A DNA stretch of 55,301 bases from Alphaproteobacteria bacterium (GTDB lineage: Bacteria; Pseudomonadota; Alphaproteobacteria; GCA-2731375), in NCBI GenBank assembly GCA_021776235.1, contig JAJFGG010000052.1, positions 1 to 55,301 of the forward strand. Direction: 5' to 3'. Position 1 is the stretch's first letter; the number at the start of each line of letters is the position of its first letter. A model generated the notes under the pieces. The model worked only from the letters and a program-made list of their open reading frames with translations, was not told the origin of the DNA and ran no database searches. Of the stretch, positions 8,429 through 16,953 are shown piece after piece. The position numbers and the translations under genes are program-made.

Positions 8429-8611
8429 TTATTGACGGGTATCGTCAGATTGTTCCGTGAGAACCCGCCGCACCTCGCGCCAAACACTCAGGCGATAGTT
8501 GTCGCCAAGATTTTGCGCCTTCAATACCGCGTCCAGCACCAGTTGCCGGGCCTCCTGAAGACCGTTTTCCTCAATCAGCCAATTCGCAATTTCTTTCGGG
8601 TCGTTGTTCAT
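8429..8611 (-). CDS. Small hypothetical protein, 60 residues
   Basis: The product begins MNNDPKEIANWLIEENG and continues as mostly helix (EARQLVLDAVLKAQN, then YRLSVWREVRRVL). I do not recognise a family with certainty. The ATG at 8611 is preferred to an upstream ATG at 8662 because the extra residues are hydrophobic and unlike the rest. It lies between the GcrA-like gene and the 43-residue frame on the same strand, with short gaps, so it is probably in one transcript with them. No catalytic or metal-binding motif is visible. Confidence 0.55.
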   Translation of the reverse strand: MNNDPKEIANWLIEENGLQEARQLVLDAVLKAQNLGDNYRLSVWREVRRVLTEQSDDTRQ

Positions 8612-8701
8612 TGTCAATGAATAGGGAAGGGTTGAAAAAATTGATATTGCGGCCGGTGACACGGATTCGTGCCGGGTTAGGGATCCGGTGAAACACCGTT
8701 T

Positions 8702-8953
8702 TCAGCTCAGCAGCATCGGATCTTCGAGACTAGTGGGAGAGCGGGCGGGCGCTGGTGTTACGGTGATGGTGGTTTCCTTAACTCGCTTTGCCTTGGACGC
8801 TCCGTAGACCACGGCGCGATGCTCTTCACACCAGGATGATTTGTGCCCAACCGGTCTTTTGCCACAATATGACCAACCGCTTTCACCCGGATGGCCGGTA
8901 ATGAACTTACAACCTCGTGCCGGAATAATGATCGGTTCTTTGCCCGATAACAT
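8702..8953 (-). CDS. Small protein with GcrA-like zinc motif
   Basis: The 83-residue protein has C15, C30, C42 and H45 in the pattern C-x14-C-x11-C-x2-H, with GCKFITGHPGESGWSYCG and SSWCEEHR. This is the pattern of the C-terminal part of GcrA-family cell-cycle regulators of alphaproteobacteria. The N-terminal helix-turn-helix of GcrA is missing, so this is either a stand-alone zinc-motif protein or a degenerate relative. ATG 8953 is chosen because AGGGAG lies seven bases upstream; an in-frame ATG at 8974 lacks such a site. A likely promoter is at 9003-9032. It probably leads the group of small genes down to 7857. Confidence 0.65.
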   Translation of the reverse strand: MLSGKEPIIIPARGCKFITGHPGESGWSYCGKRPVGHKSSWCEEHRAVVYGASKAKRVKETTITVTPAPARSPTSLEDPMLLS

Positions 8954-9263
8954 CGGTTTCTCCCTCAAGCGCAATTTTTGTTGCTTAGACTACAATATCC
9001 CAATTCTAGGCGAGAGTCCCAGGCGCCGTCAAAAAATTAGCTATAAGGGTGCAGTATGGCGAATATGTGACGCTTTATGTCGATGCCGGCAAAGCGGGAA
9101 CGAAGTATGTCAATGACATTGGGGCCTTGCCAGGCACGGTCCCGGGAAAAATCACGTCTATCAGCGCTCGTTGGCATAAATCGCACGTTTCACGGACACT
9201 ATCGCGGATGCCCGCGGTCATGTTCCCTTGGTTGAAATGTGCTTTCGGCAGGTTGCGGTAGGA
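8954..9263. other. Intergenic stretch between GcrA-like gene and pqiC
   Basis: About 310 bases without a convincing gene. The part near 9003-9032 holds the promoter described separately. A plus-strand frame at 9049-9261 has no ribosome binding site, no family resemblance and an atypical composition, so I do not call it. A terminator for the pqi operon could lie near 9200-9263, but no clear hairpin is visible. Confidence 0.5.
9003..9032 (-). promoter_or_regulatory. Predicted sigma-70-type promoter for the GcrA-like gene
   Basis: On the minus strand, TTGACG (9032-9027) is followed after 18 bases by TAGAAT (9008-9003). Each is one base away from the consensus hexamer. Transcription would start near 8996, giving a leader of about 40 bases before ATG 8953. 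Confidence 0.5.
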
Positions 9264-9872
9264 CTATAACGGCCGAATTTCCCGAATGGCTTGCGTTATC
9301 TGCCGCGATAGCTCGCCCAGCACTTCGCTCAAGGCCTGAACTTCGGCATCGGTATTGTCACCGTTGACCGCTCGCCGAACCAGCAGACGTCCGGCGCGCA
9401 ACGGCTCGTCCTCCTTGGGCGCATATACGCTCCAACGGGCGATCATTTCAGCCTCACCATTGCTGCCGATGTCAAATCGGACGAAGTCCACTTCGGCTTG
9501 AAAATCCACCATCCGGCGGCGACGCTGCGGCAGAATGAAAACATTCGTCGTTTTCAAAAGCGCGCCGATATTCTCAGCCAGGACACGTGGAATCATATCA
9601 GCCAGGGGCTCTGACCACGCGTGGAATTCCTTGATCACGACCCGCGTGCCGCTCGCCCGGATCACCACGCCGGTGCGATCCAGGTATTGGGGTATGGTGA
9701 TGGGACCTACTGCAATAACAAGATCATTGGCGTCAGTGTCGCCTGGGCCGGACGTAGCAATTGGCGTCAACGTGTAGTACTGCGTTGCCGGGCTTTCGCT
9801 GCAGGCAACCGCAATTTGCAGCAAGGCGATTGCGAAAACGGCTTTGGCAACAATTCTGGACTTCGATTTCAT
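9264..9872 (-). CDS. pqiC: PqiC-like ABC-type transport auxiliary lipoprotein
   Basis: This 202-residue protein begins with a lipoprotein signal peptide (Lys/Arg start, hydrophobic FAIALLQIAVA, then the lipobox cysteine C24) and continues with the YYTLTP motif of the DUF330/PqiC family. PqiC is an outer-membrane-anchored partner of the MCE protein PqiB, with which it forms a lipid conduit across the periplasm. The start codon overlaps the pqiB stop by four bases (ATGA), and the gene is the last of pqiA-pqiB-pqiC. The short spacing and full set of partners make the call firm. Confidence 0.9.
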   Translation of the reverse strand: MKSKSRIVAKAVFAIALLQIAVACSESPATQYYTLTPIATSGPGDTDANDLVIAVGPITIPQYLDRTGVVIRASGTRVVIKEFHAWSEPLADMIPRVLAENIGALLKTTNVFILPQRRRRMVDFQAEVDFVRFDIGSNGEAEMIARWSVYAPKEDEPLRAGRLLVRRAVNGDNTDAEVQALSEVLGELSRQITQAIREIRPL

Positions 9873-11545
9873 CGTGTCGCCCCGCCTGCTTTGCCCTGGA
9901 TCAGTGCTTCGGGATGCCGTTCCAAATACGTTGCCAGCGAATTTATGGACTGCGCTGCGCTGGCAAGTTCTCGAAGGGCTTCCAAGAGCATTTCGCGCCC
10001 TTCCGAATCCCGATTGATTAACTCGTCGGTGCTGGCCAAAGCCTTGGCGGCCTGCTCGACGGCCACCTCGGCCTTATCGGAGGTCCGCTTCAGTGAATTC
10101 AGAAGTGGCCCGATCTCGCCGTCGACGTCGTTCACGACTCGTTCCACGGCGGAGAGTGAACGGTCGAGCGATGCCAGGGAAGACTGCAGTTCAGGCGCCT
10201 CGGCCAGTTTTCCCGCAGCGCGCACCGTATTTCGGACATCTTCGATCAGTTCCGCCATCGGCAGCGCAGAGAGCTTTGCCAGGACCGTATTGACGGACCC
10301 GGAGATCTGCTCGAAATCAGAGGGTACAGTCGGCATTTCGGGAACCTGGCCGTCGCGTTTGATGACAGCGGGCGGGCTGTCCGGGAAGAAGTCCCAGTTC
10401 ACCAAAAGCTGGCCCGTGAGCAAACTTCCCGATTGCAGCTGAGCCCGCATGCCCTTGGCAACCAGTTTTTCCAGCGTGGCGTAAGGGTCGGCGGTCGCTT
10501 GTTCGGTCGGTGGGCGGATCCGTTCAGGCTCGATATTCAGCAGAACGGCAATACCTAACGACAGGGTTTTAGGGTCGGATTCGAAGGTGATGGCCGCAAC
10601 GGTACCAATTCGGATGCCACGAAATTCGATCGGCGCGCCAACCTTTAGCCCACGCACCGAGTCGTCGAACCGCGCCAGAACCGGAATGATCTCGGCCAGG
10701 GACTCGTCTTCCTGCATCTCCCGGTCGCGGAACAACCGGAACACCTGTCCCACCTTGGCCAAATCGACGGCCGTTGCCGAGGTTGGCGTCTCGAACGTTA
10801 TGCCGCCTGCCAACAGGGCTTGTGCGGACTCTGTCCGGATCCGAATGCCGTCCGCGTTCAGGACGATATCAATGCCGCTGGAGTTCCAAAACACGGTTTC
10901 TTTGCGGACCAGCGCGTCGTAGGGGGCCTTAATGAAAATGGGCAGCCGCACACCGCGGGCATCCGGACGCAGTTCGAAACCCATGATCTCTCCGACCTCG
11001 ATACCCCGAAAGTAAATTGGCACACCGGGACCGAGAGATCCGAGCCGGTCTGCTTCGAGCACGAACTCCTTTCCAGGCACATCCGAGCGGATAACCGGCG
11101 GCACTTCCAGGCCAACATAACTCTCTGCCCGGTCGCCGTCACCGGGATCCATTTCAATGTACGCCCCGGATACTAGCGTACTCAACCCGGATACGCCGCT
11201 CAGGGCCAGGCGGGGGCGCACGACCCAGAACCGTGTGTTCGTGCGCAGAAAGCCATCCACGCCTTTTTGCATTTTTGCCGTGACGACGACATGCGCCAGT
11301 TTGGCATCCAGGGTTACCGTGTCGACGATGCCGATCTCGACGTCCTTATGTTTGATCTTTGTTTTACCGGCTTCAAGTCCTTGGGCGGTCTCGAAGCGTA
11401 TTGCAATTTCGGGCCCCTTTTCCAGTATGGTTGTAACGACGAGCCAGGCGCCGATGGCCGCCGCGACCAGTGGAATGATCCAAATGACCGGTAATCGGCG
11501 TTGCTTTCTTACGTCGACCTCGGGAATCTGGCCAGGATCAGTCAT
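9869..11545 (-). CDS. pqiB: PqiB-like MCE-domain lipid transport protein
   Basis: The 558-residue protein has one N-terminal transmembrane helix (LPVIWIIPLVAAAIGAWLV) followed by repeated MCE/MlaD domains, seen as the recurring pattern of a Gly-rich hairpin: GLEAGKTKIKHKDVEIG, GVPIYFRGIEVGE and GAPIEFRGIRIGTV. It ends in a long helical segment. In E. coli PqiB stacks hexameric MCE rings into a tube spanning the periplasm. Here three MCE repeats are visible, and the length is close to that protein. ATG 11545 is chosen over 11581 because it overlaps the pqiA stop by eight bases and starts the soluble leader before the membrane helix. Confidence 0.93.
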   Translation of the reverse strand: MTDPGQIPEVDVRKQRRLPVIWIIPLVAAAIGAWLVVTTILEKGPEIAIRFETAQGLEAGKTKIKHKDVEIGIVDTVTLDAKLAHVVVTAKMQKGVDGFLRTNTRFWVVRPRLALSGVSGLSTLVSGAYIEMDPGDGDRAESYVGLEVPPVIRSDVPGKEFVLEADRLGSLGPGVPIYFRGIEVGEIMGFELRPDARGVRLPIFIKAPYDALVRKETVFWNSSGIDIVLNADGIRIRTESAQALLAGGITFETPTSATAVDLAKVGQVFRLFRDREMQEDESLAEIIPVLARFDDSVRGLKVGAPIEFRGIRIGTVAAITFESDPKTLSLGIAVLLNIEPERIRPPTEQATADPYATLEKLVAKGMRAQLQSGSLLTGQLLVNWDFFPDSPPAVIKRDGQVPEMPTVPSDFEQISGSVNTVLAKLSALPMAELIEDVRNTVRAAGKLAEAPELQSSLASLDRSLSAVERVVNDVDGEIGPLLNSLKRTSDKAEVAVEQAAKALASTDELINRDSEGREMLLEALRELASAAQSINSLATYLERHPEALIQGKAGGATR

Positions 11546-12824
11546 TCTTGGCTTTGTCCTTCCGGCCGCCAGCGGCGGCATCCCATATCAACCGTGGGTC
11601 AAATGTTTCGGCTGCAATCATCGTGATGACGACGACAGCGGCGAATGACGTTGCCGCCAACCCCGGTTCAATAGACGCGACACTTCCCAACTTCACCAAC
11701 GCCACCAAGATGGCAATCATGAAGACATCGATCATCGACCATCGGCCCACGGCCTCGACCATGCGATACAAGACGGTCCTTTCCCTGGGCCGCCATTTGA
11801 AATCCAGCTGCACGGTCACAAGAAGAAAAGACAGACCGATGAGTTTCGCCATGGGCACCATCACGCTGGCGAAGAAAACCAGCAAGGCCAGCGGCCACAT
11901 GCCGGCCCCGGCCAAATGCACAACACCGCTGATTATCGTGTCCGGCGCCCCTTGTCCGAAAGAAACGACGGTCATAATTGGATAAACGTTTGCCGGAATA
12001 TAAAGGATGAAGGCGCTAAGAAGCAGGGCCCATGTTCGGCTCAAACTGTTGGGCTTTCTGGCATGCAGTGCGGCGCCACAGCGGGGGCAGGGCGCCTGTG
12101 CTGAAGACGTATCTAGTTCGCCCAGCAAGCTGCAGGAATGGCAACTTACATAGTCCGCGTCGAGACGGGGCGGAAGCAGACCGTTTTCCTGGCCTCCGTT
12201 GAACTTGTCCCACATCTGTTTCGGTTCAAGCGCCCGGTCGGCCGACACCATGACAATGATTGCACCGACAAGCGCGAACATTGACGCGCCCAGCGCGATA
12301 TCGGCGAGGTCAATTAGCTTGACGTATGCGACCAGGACGCCCAACAGAAAGACCTCTGTCATTGCCCAGGAATGCAACGTTTCGACGAAACGGAAGGTCT
12401 TTGCCAGACCGGTCCCGGTGCGGCCGCTCAATACGCTGACGAGCAGAAAAGAGGTTAGAGACAGCTTCAATGCGGGTAGGATCACGGCGAGCGCAAGGAC
12501 CAGTATGCCAAGCGGCAGGAACCCCTGGTCCAGGAATTCCAACGCGCCTGATATCAGTGTGCTTTGCTGCTCCCGGCCTTCCAACCTAAATGTCATGAAG
12601 GGAAAGGTGTTCGCGGCGGCAAACAGTATCAATGCGCTGATGTTCAGCGCCAATGCACGGCGCAGGCCATCCTCAGGCTCGCGATAAAGCGTGTGACCGC
12701 AACGGGAGCATACGGCCCGAAATCCTGACGCCAGTTCCTGCTGACGTTGCAGAAGACCGCACTCCTGGCATTCGAACGCGGCGACCGGGCGGAACAACGC
12801 CGGTGGGTCGGCATAATCACTCAT
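11538..12824 (-). CDS. pqiA: PqiA-like inner-membrane protein
   Basis: The 428-residue protein consists of two similar halves. Each opens with a zinc-ribbon-like pair of CxxC motifs (CQECG and CSRCG; CHSCS and CPRCG) and continues into about four transmembrane helices with the LALNISALILFAAANTFPFM and ALLLSAFILYIPANVYPIM signatures. PqiA works with the PqiB tube in moving lipids between membranes. The start ATG at 12824 precedes the first ribbon by a sensible 17 residues. It is the first gene of pqiABC, and its promoter should lie in the 350-base stretch upstream. Confidence 0.93.
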   Translation of the reverse strand: MSDYADPPALFRPVAAFECQECGLLQRQQELASGFRAVCSRCGHTLYREPEDGLRRALALNISALILFAAANTFPFMTFRLEGREQQSTLISGALEFLDQGFLPLGILVLALAVILPALKLSLTSFLLVSVLSGRTGTGLAKTFRFVETLHSWAMTEVFLLGVLVAYVKLIDLADIALGASMFALVGAIIVMVSADRALEPKQMWDKFNGGQENGLLPPRLDADYVSCHSCSLLGELDTSSAQAPCPRCGAALHARKPNSLSRTWALLLSAFILYIPANVYPIMTVVSFGQGAPDTIISGVVHLAGAGMWPLALLVFFASVMVPMAKLIGLSFLLVTVQLDFKWRPRERTVLYRMVEAVGRWSMIDVFMIAILVALVKLGSVASIEPGLAATSFAAVVVITMIAAETFDPRLIWDAAAGGRKDKAKND

Positions 12825-13173
12825 CGTGTCGTCTTAAGGACAACTTGCATTTTTGCTCCTCGCATTGCCACCCGGCCCGTGCCTCGACAAAGGCGGTAAT
12901 CTGTTTACCAGCAAGCTTCCGATGGCCGACGAAATGGCGAAGCGCGCCAACCAGTCCGGTCGAACTTTGTCAGTCCGCTGGACGAAAGACCGCGCCTGCA
13001 ATTGTAAACTTTACACGCGATGTCACCAAACTCAACATCAGGGCAATGTCTATGCCTGTTGGGACTGATAACAAGGACCATTGGTAAAATTCGGCATTTA
13101 TCCATATTCGTCGTGTGTTTCAGTCAATCGCAAATATGCTCCGGCGAGAGGACGGGATTAATCTTGGCGCGGC
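12825..13173. other. Intergenic stretch upstream of pqiA
   Basis: About 350 bases without a convincing gene. It should contain the pqiABC promoter and the end of the TauD-family transcript coming from the other side. The clearest structure is the 13-bp palindrome at 13003-13015. Plus-strand frames here (12853-13068, 12653-13087) lack ribosome binding sites and family resemblance. Confidence 0.5.
13003..13015. promoter_or_regulatory. Palindrome TGTAAA-C-TTTACA, possible operator
   Basis: A perfect 6+1+6 palindrome lies about 180 bases upstream of the pqiA start codon. Its symmetry and AT-rich arms suit a dimeric regulator, but no cognate regulator is identified. Confidence 0.3.
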
Positions 13174-14049
13174 CTATGCCGTAGGGCCGTCGCCCGCAAC
13201 GGTAGTGCGGCGCATCACCCGGCGAAAGCTGTTGTCCCAGGGACGGCCGCGATGCAGGGTCGCGCGGTCATCCCAGATGACCAGATCGCCGACCTGCCAG
13301 TGATGATGATACTGCAAATGCGGTTGCGTCGCCTGTTCCCGCAACGCCGCCAACAGGGCATCGCTTTCCGCCCGTGCCAGGCCGATGATGCCCGCGACGT
13401 GAGAGCCGGCGTAAAGCGCCTTGCGGCCTGTGCGGGAATTGGTTTGCACCAGGGCCTGGGGCACGGGGGGTACTTCAGCTTTTTCTGCATCGAGGAATTT
13501 CGCATCTGCGTCATAGCCCATGGCGGCGCGGGAATGGGCCAGGCTATGTTCGCCGACCATGCCGTCGATCCGGGCCTGCATATCGGCAGACAGGCTATCC
13601 CAGGCGGCGCGTTGATCGGCGAACTCGGTGGCGCCGCCCTCGGGCGGGACTTCGCAGGCGTGCAACAAAGAGGCCAGGGCGGGGATCGCCTTGAAAGATG
13701 AATCCGCATGCCACAATTGATTGCCCAGATTGTAGGACATATGCTCGCTATCAATGGGATAGATCGTGCCGTCCGGGGCAACATTGGTGATATCCGAGAT
13801 TTCATCATGGTTGACGGCCCGGGCTCGATGGCGGCGAATAGACTTTTCCAGGGCGCCGAAATGGCGGGAAAAAGCAATCTGGCTGTCTTCGTCCAGATCC
13901 TGACCGCGGAAAACCAGTACGGCATACTCATCAAGGCCATCCCGGATCGGCAGAAAAGCATCGTGATCCAGGGGTTGGCGCAAATCCATGCCTGTTGCTT
14001 CGGCAGCGAAGCCGATGGCCGCGTTGATGGGCCGAAAGGTTATGCTCAT
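13174..14049 (-). CDS. TauD/TfdA-family Fe(II)/2-oxoglutarate dioxygenase
   Basis: The 291-residue protein carries the iron-binding facial triad of this family: H114-x-D116 in the NQLWHADSSF motif and the distal H266 in DDRATLHRGRPWD, followed by arginines around 277-281 that would bind the 2-oxoglutarate carboxylate. Related enzymes hydroxylate taurine, 2,4-D or alkyl sulfates; the substrate here is open. The ATG at 14049 starts the conserved first strand (ITFRPI). It is downstream of the tandem EthD gene and of a short carboxyltransferase-like fragment on the same strand, so it may belong to a catabolic unit. Confidence 0.92.
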   Translation of the reverse strand: MSITFRPINAAIGFAAEATGMDLRQPLDHDAFLPIRDGLDEYAVLVFRGQDLDEDSQIAFSRHFGALEKSIRRHRARAVNHDEISDITNVAPDGTIYPIDSEHMSYNLGNQLWHADSSFKAIPALASLLHACEVPPEGGATEFADQRAAWDSLSADMQARIDGMVGEHSLAHSRAAMGYDADAKFLDAEKAEVPPVPQALVQTNSRTGRKALYAGSHVAGIIGLARAESDALLAALREQATQPHLQYHHHWQVGDLVIWDDRATLHRGRPWDNSFRRVMRRTTVAGDGPTA

Positions 14050-14086
14050 GAGCTGATCCTACTATGGCTCTTACAGTGGTATTCGT

Positions 14087-14314
14087 TCACGCGCCGTTGA
14101 TGATCCTTTTCCGCTGGTTTCGAAGCGGCGGCGCAGGTATCGCCCGTAGCGTCAGAACCAGAAAATGACGGGTATCCGCCGGCTCGGTTATAGCATCAAT
14201 CTGCTCCTGCGCGCTCCAATGGCCTGTCTTGCGCCGTTTTGCCACCGCCTCCGGCCGGGCCGTATCCAACACCTCAGCCCGCAATTGCGGTATCTTCGAA
14301 ACGTCCCTCCGCAT
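14087..14314 (-). pseudogene. Fragment resembling the N-terminal part of an acyl-CoA carboxyltransferase
   Basis: The 75-residue frame contains VLDTARPEAVAKRRKTGHW and a following AQEQIDAITEP, which closely resembles the N-terminal segment of biotin-dependent carboxyltransferases (typically ARPEAVAKRR, then TARENIADLxDPGSF). After that point the similarity fades and the frame stops; no biotin carboxylase or carboxyltransferase core follows. I read it as a decayed remnant, or a small protein derived from one. It sits between the EthD and TauD genes on the same strand with short gaps (22 and 37 bases), so it may still be transcribed. The resemblance is from memory of the family, not from a search. 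Confidence 0.45.
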
Positions 14315-14336
14315 AGCGGTCTACTGCCCCTGTTGT

Positions 14337-15011
14337 TCAGGCCACGATGACATGTTCGGTGGTGATGATGAAATCAATCTCGGAATCGGTATTCAGAAAA
14401 TTCGGTTCGTCCTCGCGGGTGCGGTCGTAGGCTTCACTTTGCGCCGATTCACGCATCGCTGCCACGGAATCGAACCAGGTGATGGCGCAGCCATCAAACG
14501 GCGGTTGCCGGCCGTCGCGGTAGCCGCCCAACAGGACATGGCTTTGCACATAACGGCGGATGACCTGAATTTGGGCCGCGATCGGGCCGTGGACATCACG
14601 CCAATATGCCTGGAAGGCGGCCACATCCATACCTGTTTTCCGGGGCACGAATTCAATATTCTTCACCGCGCCGTCGGGAATGGGACCATCCTTGATGACA
14701 TGCTCCTGGGTCAGGAGCAGGGCCATTTTTGACCGATCAATAAAATTTTCTTCGTCCGCCTGCACCGCCGCATAGGCATCCGTCCCGGCCATGGCTCGCA
14801 GGGCGGCGACATCATCGACCCAGATTTCGGCAATGCCGTCATAGGGCAGGTCGCCCTTGCGGTAGCCCCCCAATAGAGCGTGGGATTGTATGTAACGGCG
14901 AATGTCGGGCAGGTGCTTTACCACCGCCGCATGTTCGCCGCGCCAATAGCTCTGAAAGTCCTCGACCAGCATGCCGGGTTTCCGCTTGATGCAGGTAATG
15001 GCCTTAATCAT
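14337..15011 (-). CDS. Tandem EthD-domain protein
   Basis: The 224-residue protein contains two EthD-like (dimeric alpha-beta barrel) repeats. Each begins with a strand and an RKPGM / RKTGM segment followed by FQSYWRGEH or FQAYWRDVH, and each contains the QSHALLGGYR / QSHVLLGGYR motif before a W-containing strand. EthD domains were found with an ether-degrading P450 and often act in small-molecule degradation, but their chemistry is rarely known. The duplication within one chain would create an intramolecular barrel pair. ATG 15011 is chosen over 15107 because GGGAGAAGG lies just upstream and because MIKAITCIKR is the natural first strand. Confidence 0.85.
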   Translation of the reverse strand: MIKAITCIKRKPGMLVEDFQSYWRGEHAAVVKHLPDIRRYIQSHALLGGYRKGDLPYDGIAEIWVDDVAALRAMAGTDAYAAVQADEENFIDRSKMALLLTQEHVIKDGPIPDGAVKNIEFVPRKTGMDVAAFQAYWRDVHGPIAAQIQVIRRYVQSHVLLGGYRDGRQPPFDGCAITWFDSVAAMRESAQSEAYDRTREDEPNFLNTDSEIDFIITTEHVIVA

Positions 15012-15116
15012 GGCTGCCCTTCTCCCTGTTTCCAGACATTGACACTTTTTCCGAGCCGGCACCGGCGCCACAGCTCCATCCACCATTGCCCGGTAGAGGC
15101 AAAGCATCGCGGATAT

Positions 15117-15140
15117 TTACCAATTCCTATGGTTTGGTAA
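15117..15140. promoter_or_regulatory. Inverted repeat TTACCAA-N10-TTGGTAA
   Basis: A perfect 7-bp inverted repeat with a 10-base spacer lies between the divergent EthD and histidine kinase genes. Position and symmetry suit a regulator-binding site for either gene; no regulator is identified. Confidence 0.35.
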
Positions 15141-15277
15141 CCACTCGTTAACCATTCTTTCCGCATATTAAGACTTCGGCAAGGCATGAGCCTGCGGCGC
15201 GCCGGCCCCGGCGGCGCACGGCGGGCCAGAATTCGAGCGGCCGCCGGGACCCCGGCCCTCAAAATTGGGACGTTAAT

Positions 15278-16813
15278 ATGAGTCATTCCGCAAGTGGATC
15301 GATTAAGAGCGTTGCCGAGGGCATGATGCCGGCGGTCAATACGCAGGCCTTTGGCCGGCTCATCACCTTGGAACAGAGTCTGGATCACCTGCCCATCGGC
15401 ATCACGGTTTTTGATGAATACTTTCAACTCATCGCCTGGAACAAGACCGTCATCGATATTCTGCGGGCGCCACCGGAGATATTTCAGGCCGGGATGCCGA
15501 TCAGCGAATTCATCAGACATCTGGCAGCCTCGGGCTTTTACGGTGAGGGTGGCAACGAGCCGTTGACCACCCAGCGGCTGCAGGATCTGGCCGAGGGTGA
15601 GCTGACCCGAGAGCATGCTCTGAACGACGGGCGAATCCTGGAAATTCAGGGCTTTCGCCACCCCAATGAGGGCTACATCTATATCACCCAGGATGTCACC
15701 GCCCAGCGTCAGGCGGAAAGCGCGAACAAGGAACTGGCGGCAATTGTGTCGGCTTCGGAAGCATCGATACTGGGCCTTTCTCCAGATGGCATCATTACGT
15801 CCTGGAACGCGGGCGCGGAACAGCTATATGGCTATGCCGCCGACGAAGCGATTGGCCAGCCATTCCAACTGCTATCGGGTAATCCGCTGCAGTCCGAGAG
15901 CCAGGAACTCATATGGCGCAAGGTTCTGCGCGGCGAGCGGGTATTGCAACAGGTCGCTCAACGGACCCACAGGGATGGCCATACCATCTCCATCACTTTG
16001 AGCATGTCGCCAATGTTCGGCGATGATGGCGCCGTCATCGGTGTCTCGGGCGTTGCCTATGACATGACCGAGCGTCTGCTCGCGGAACAGGACCTCGCCA
16101 AACAACGGGACGAATTGGCGCGCCTCGACGGACAAAAGAACCGCCTATTCTCCATCATCGCCCACGACCTGCGCACACCGTTTAACAGCCTGCTGGGCTT
16201 TTCCGAAATCCTCAGCGATCACGCCGCCACGCTGGGTCCCGAGGAAGTCAGTGAATACGCCGGGATGATGCATGAGTCGGCGCGCCAGGCCAATGGTCTG
16301 CTGGAAACCCTGTTGGAATGGTCGCGCCTGCAAATGGGCGGACTGCAAAGTGAACCTCGTCCCTTCGATGTGGCCGGCGCCATTGACAAGGCGCTCGACT
16401 TTAATGCCACCGTCGCGGCCAACAAGGATATCACAACAGAACGCCTGGAAAGCCCCTTGCTGACGGCCTTTGCCGATCCGCGGATGGTCGAAACCGTTTT
16501 GCGCAACCTGATTGGCAACGCCATAAAATTCACCGAACGAGGTGGCGATGTGTCACTGCAGGCCAGCCGGCGCGACGGTGAAATTGCGATCTCCGTTCAT
16601 GATAGCGGCATCGGCATTCCCACCGCACGCCTGACCAAAATGTTCCAATTTGAAACCGACGCTTCGACCGTCGGCACGGATGGTGAAAAAGGCACCGGTC
16701 TTGGCCTGCAGCTATGCAAGGAACTGGTGGAGTTGCAAGGCGGCGCCATCACGGTTGAAAGCACCCCGGGCCACGGTTCCATTTTCTGCTTTACGTTGCC
16801 ATCGGCCATCTAA
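15278..16813 (+). CDS. PAS-domain sensor histidine kinase
   Basis: The 511-residue kinase has no transmembrane helix, so it is probably a soluble sensor. Residues about 30-145 form a PAS_7-type domain (LPIGITVFDEYFQLIAWN), and 150-275 a second PAS domain (LGLSPDGIITSWNAGAEQLYG). The HisKA phosphoacceptor is H296 in SIIAHDLRTPFNSLLGFSE. The ATPase domain shows the N box (N410, N414), the G1 box DSGIGI around 442 and the G2 box GTGLGL around 472-477. No response regulator gene lies directly beside it, so it is an orphan kinase in this window; cpdR is about 3.6 kb away and usually answers to CckA/ChpT. The signal sensed is unknown. Confidence 0.93.
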   Translation: MSHSASGSIKSVAEGMMPAVNTQAFGRLITLEQSLDHLPIGITVFDEYFQLIAWNKTVIDILRAPPEIFQAGMPISEFIRHLAASGFYGEGGNEPLTTQRLQDLAEGELTREHALNDGRILEIQGFRHPNEGYIYITQDVTAQRQAESANKELAAIVSASEASILGLSPDGIITSWNAGAEQLYGYAADEAIGQPFQLLSGNPLQSESQELIWRKVLRGERVLQQVAQRTHRDGHTISITLSMSPMFGDDGAVIGVSGVAYDMTERLLAEQDLAKQRDELARLDGQKNRLFSIIAHDLRTPFNSLLGFSEILSDHAATLGPEEVSEYAGMMHESARQANGLLETLLEWSRLQMGGLQSEPRPFDVAGAIDKALDFNATVAANKDITTERLESPLLTAFADPRMVETVLRNLIGNAIKFTERGGDVSLQASRRDGEIAISVHDSGIGIPTARLTKMFQFETDASTVGTDGEKGTGLGLQLCKELVELQGGAITVESTPGHGSIFCFTLPSAI

Positions 16814-16831
16814 AACCACCTTGCGGTGATA

Positions 16832-16864
16832 GCGTCCGGATTTCCCATTGTACTATCCGGGCGC
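16832..16864 (+). terminator. Possible terminator after the histidine kinase gene
   Basis: GCGTCCGGAT (16832-16841) pairs with ATCCGGGCGC (16855-16864) over ten bases with one G-T pair and a 13-base loop. It begins 18 bases after the stop codon. The following TTGTCT is only weakly T-rich. Confidence 0.45.
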
Positions 16865-16953
16865 TTGTCTGCTTGATCGCTGCCCGCGGGCCTCTTATGT
16901 GAGAGCCATGGTGTTGTTTTTCAACGCACGGACATAAGCAGGGAACCATTATT

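Noticed and set aside
9049-9261. 70-codon plus-strand frame before pqiC
   Set aside because: No ribosome binding site, no family and no neighbour support.
12653-13087. Plus-strand frame crossing the pqiA start
   Set aside because: Overlaps pqiA in antisense and extends into noncoding DNA, with a Cys/Arg-rich composition that resembles no protein family I know.
15008-15661. Long minus-strand frame opposite the start of the histidine kinase
   Set aside because: It overlaps the conserved kinase PAS region in antisense, has no recognisable family and no ribosome binding site; long shadow frames are common in GC-rich DNA.
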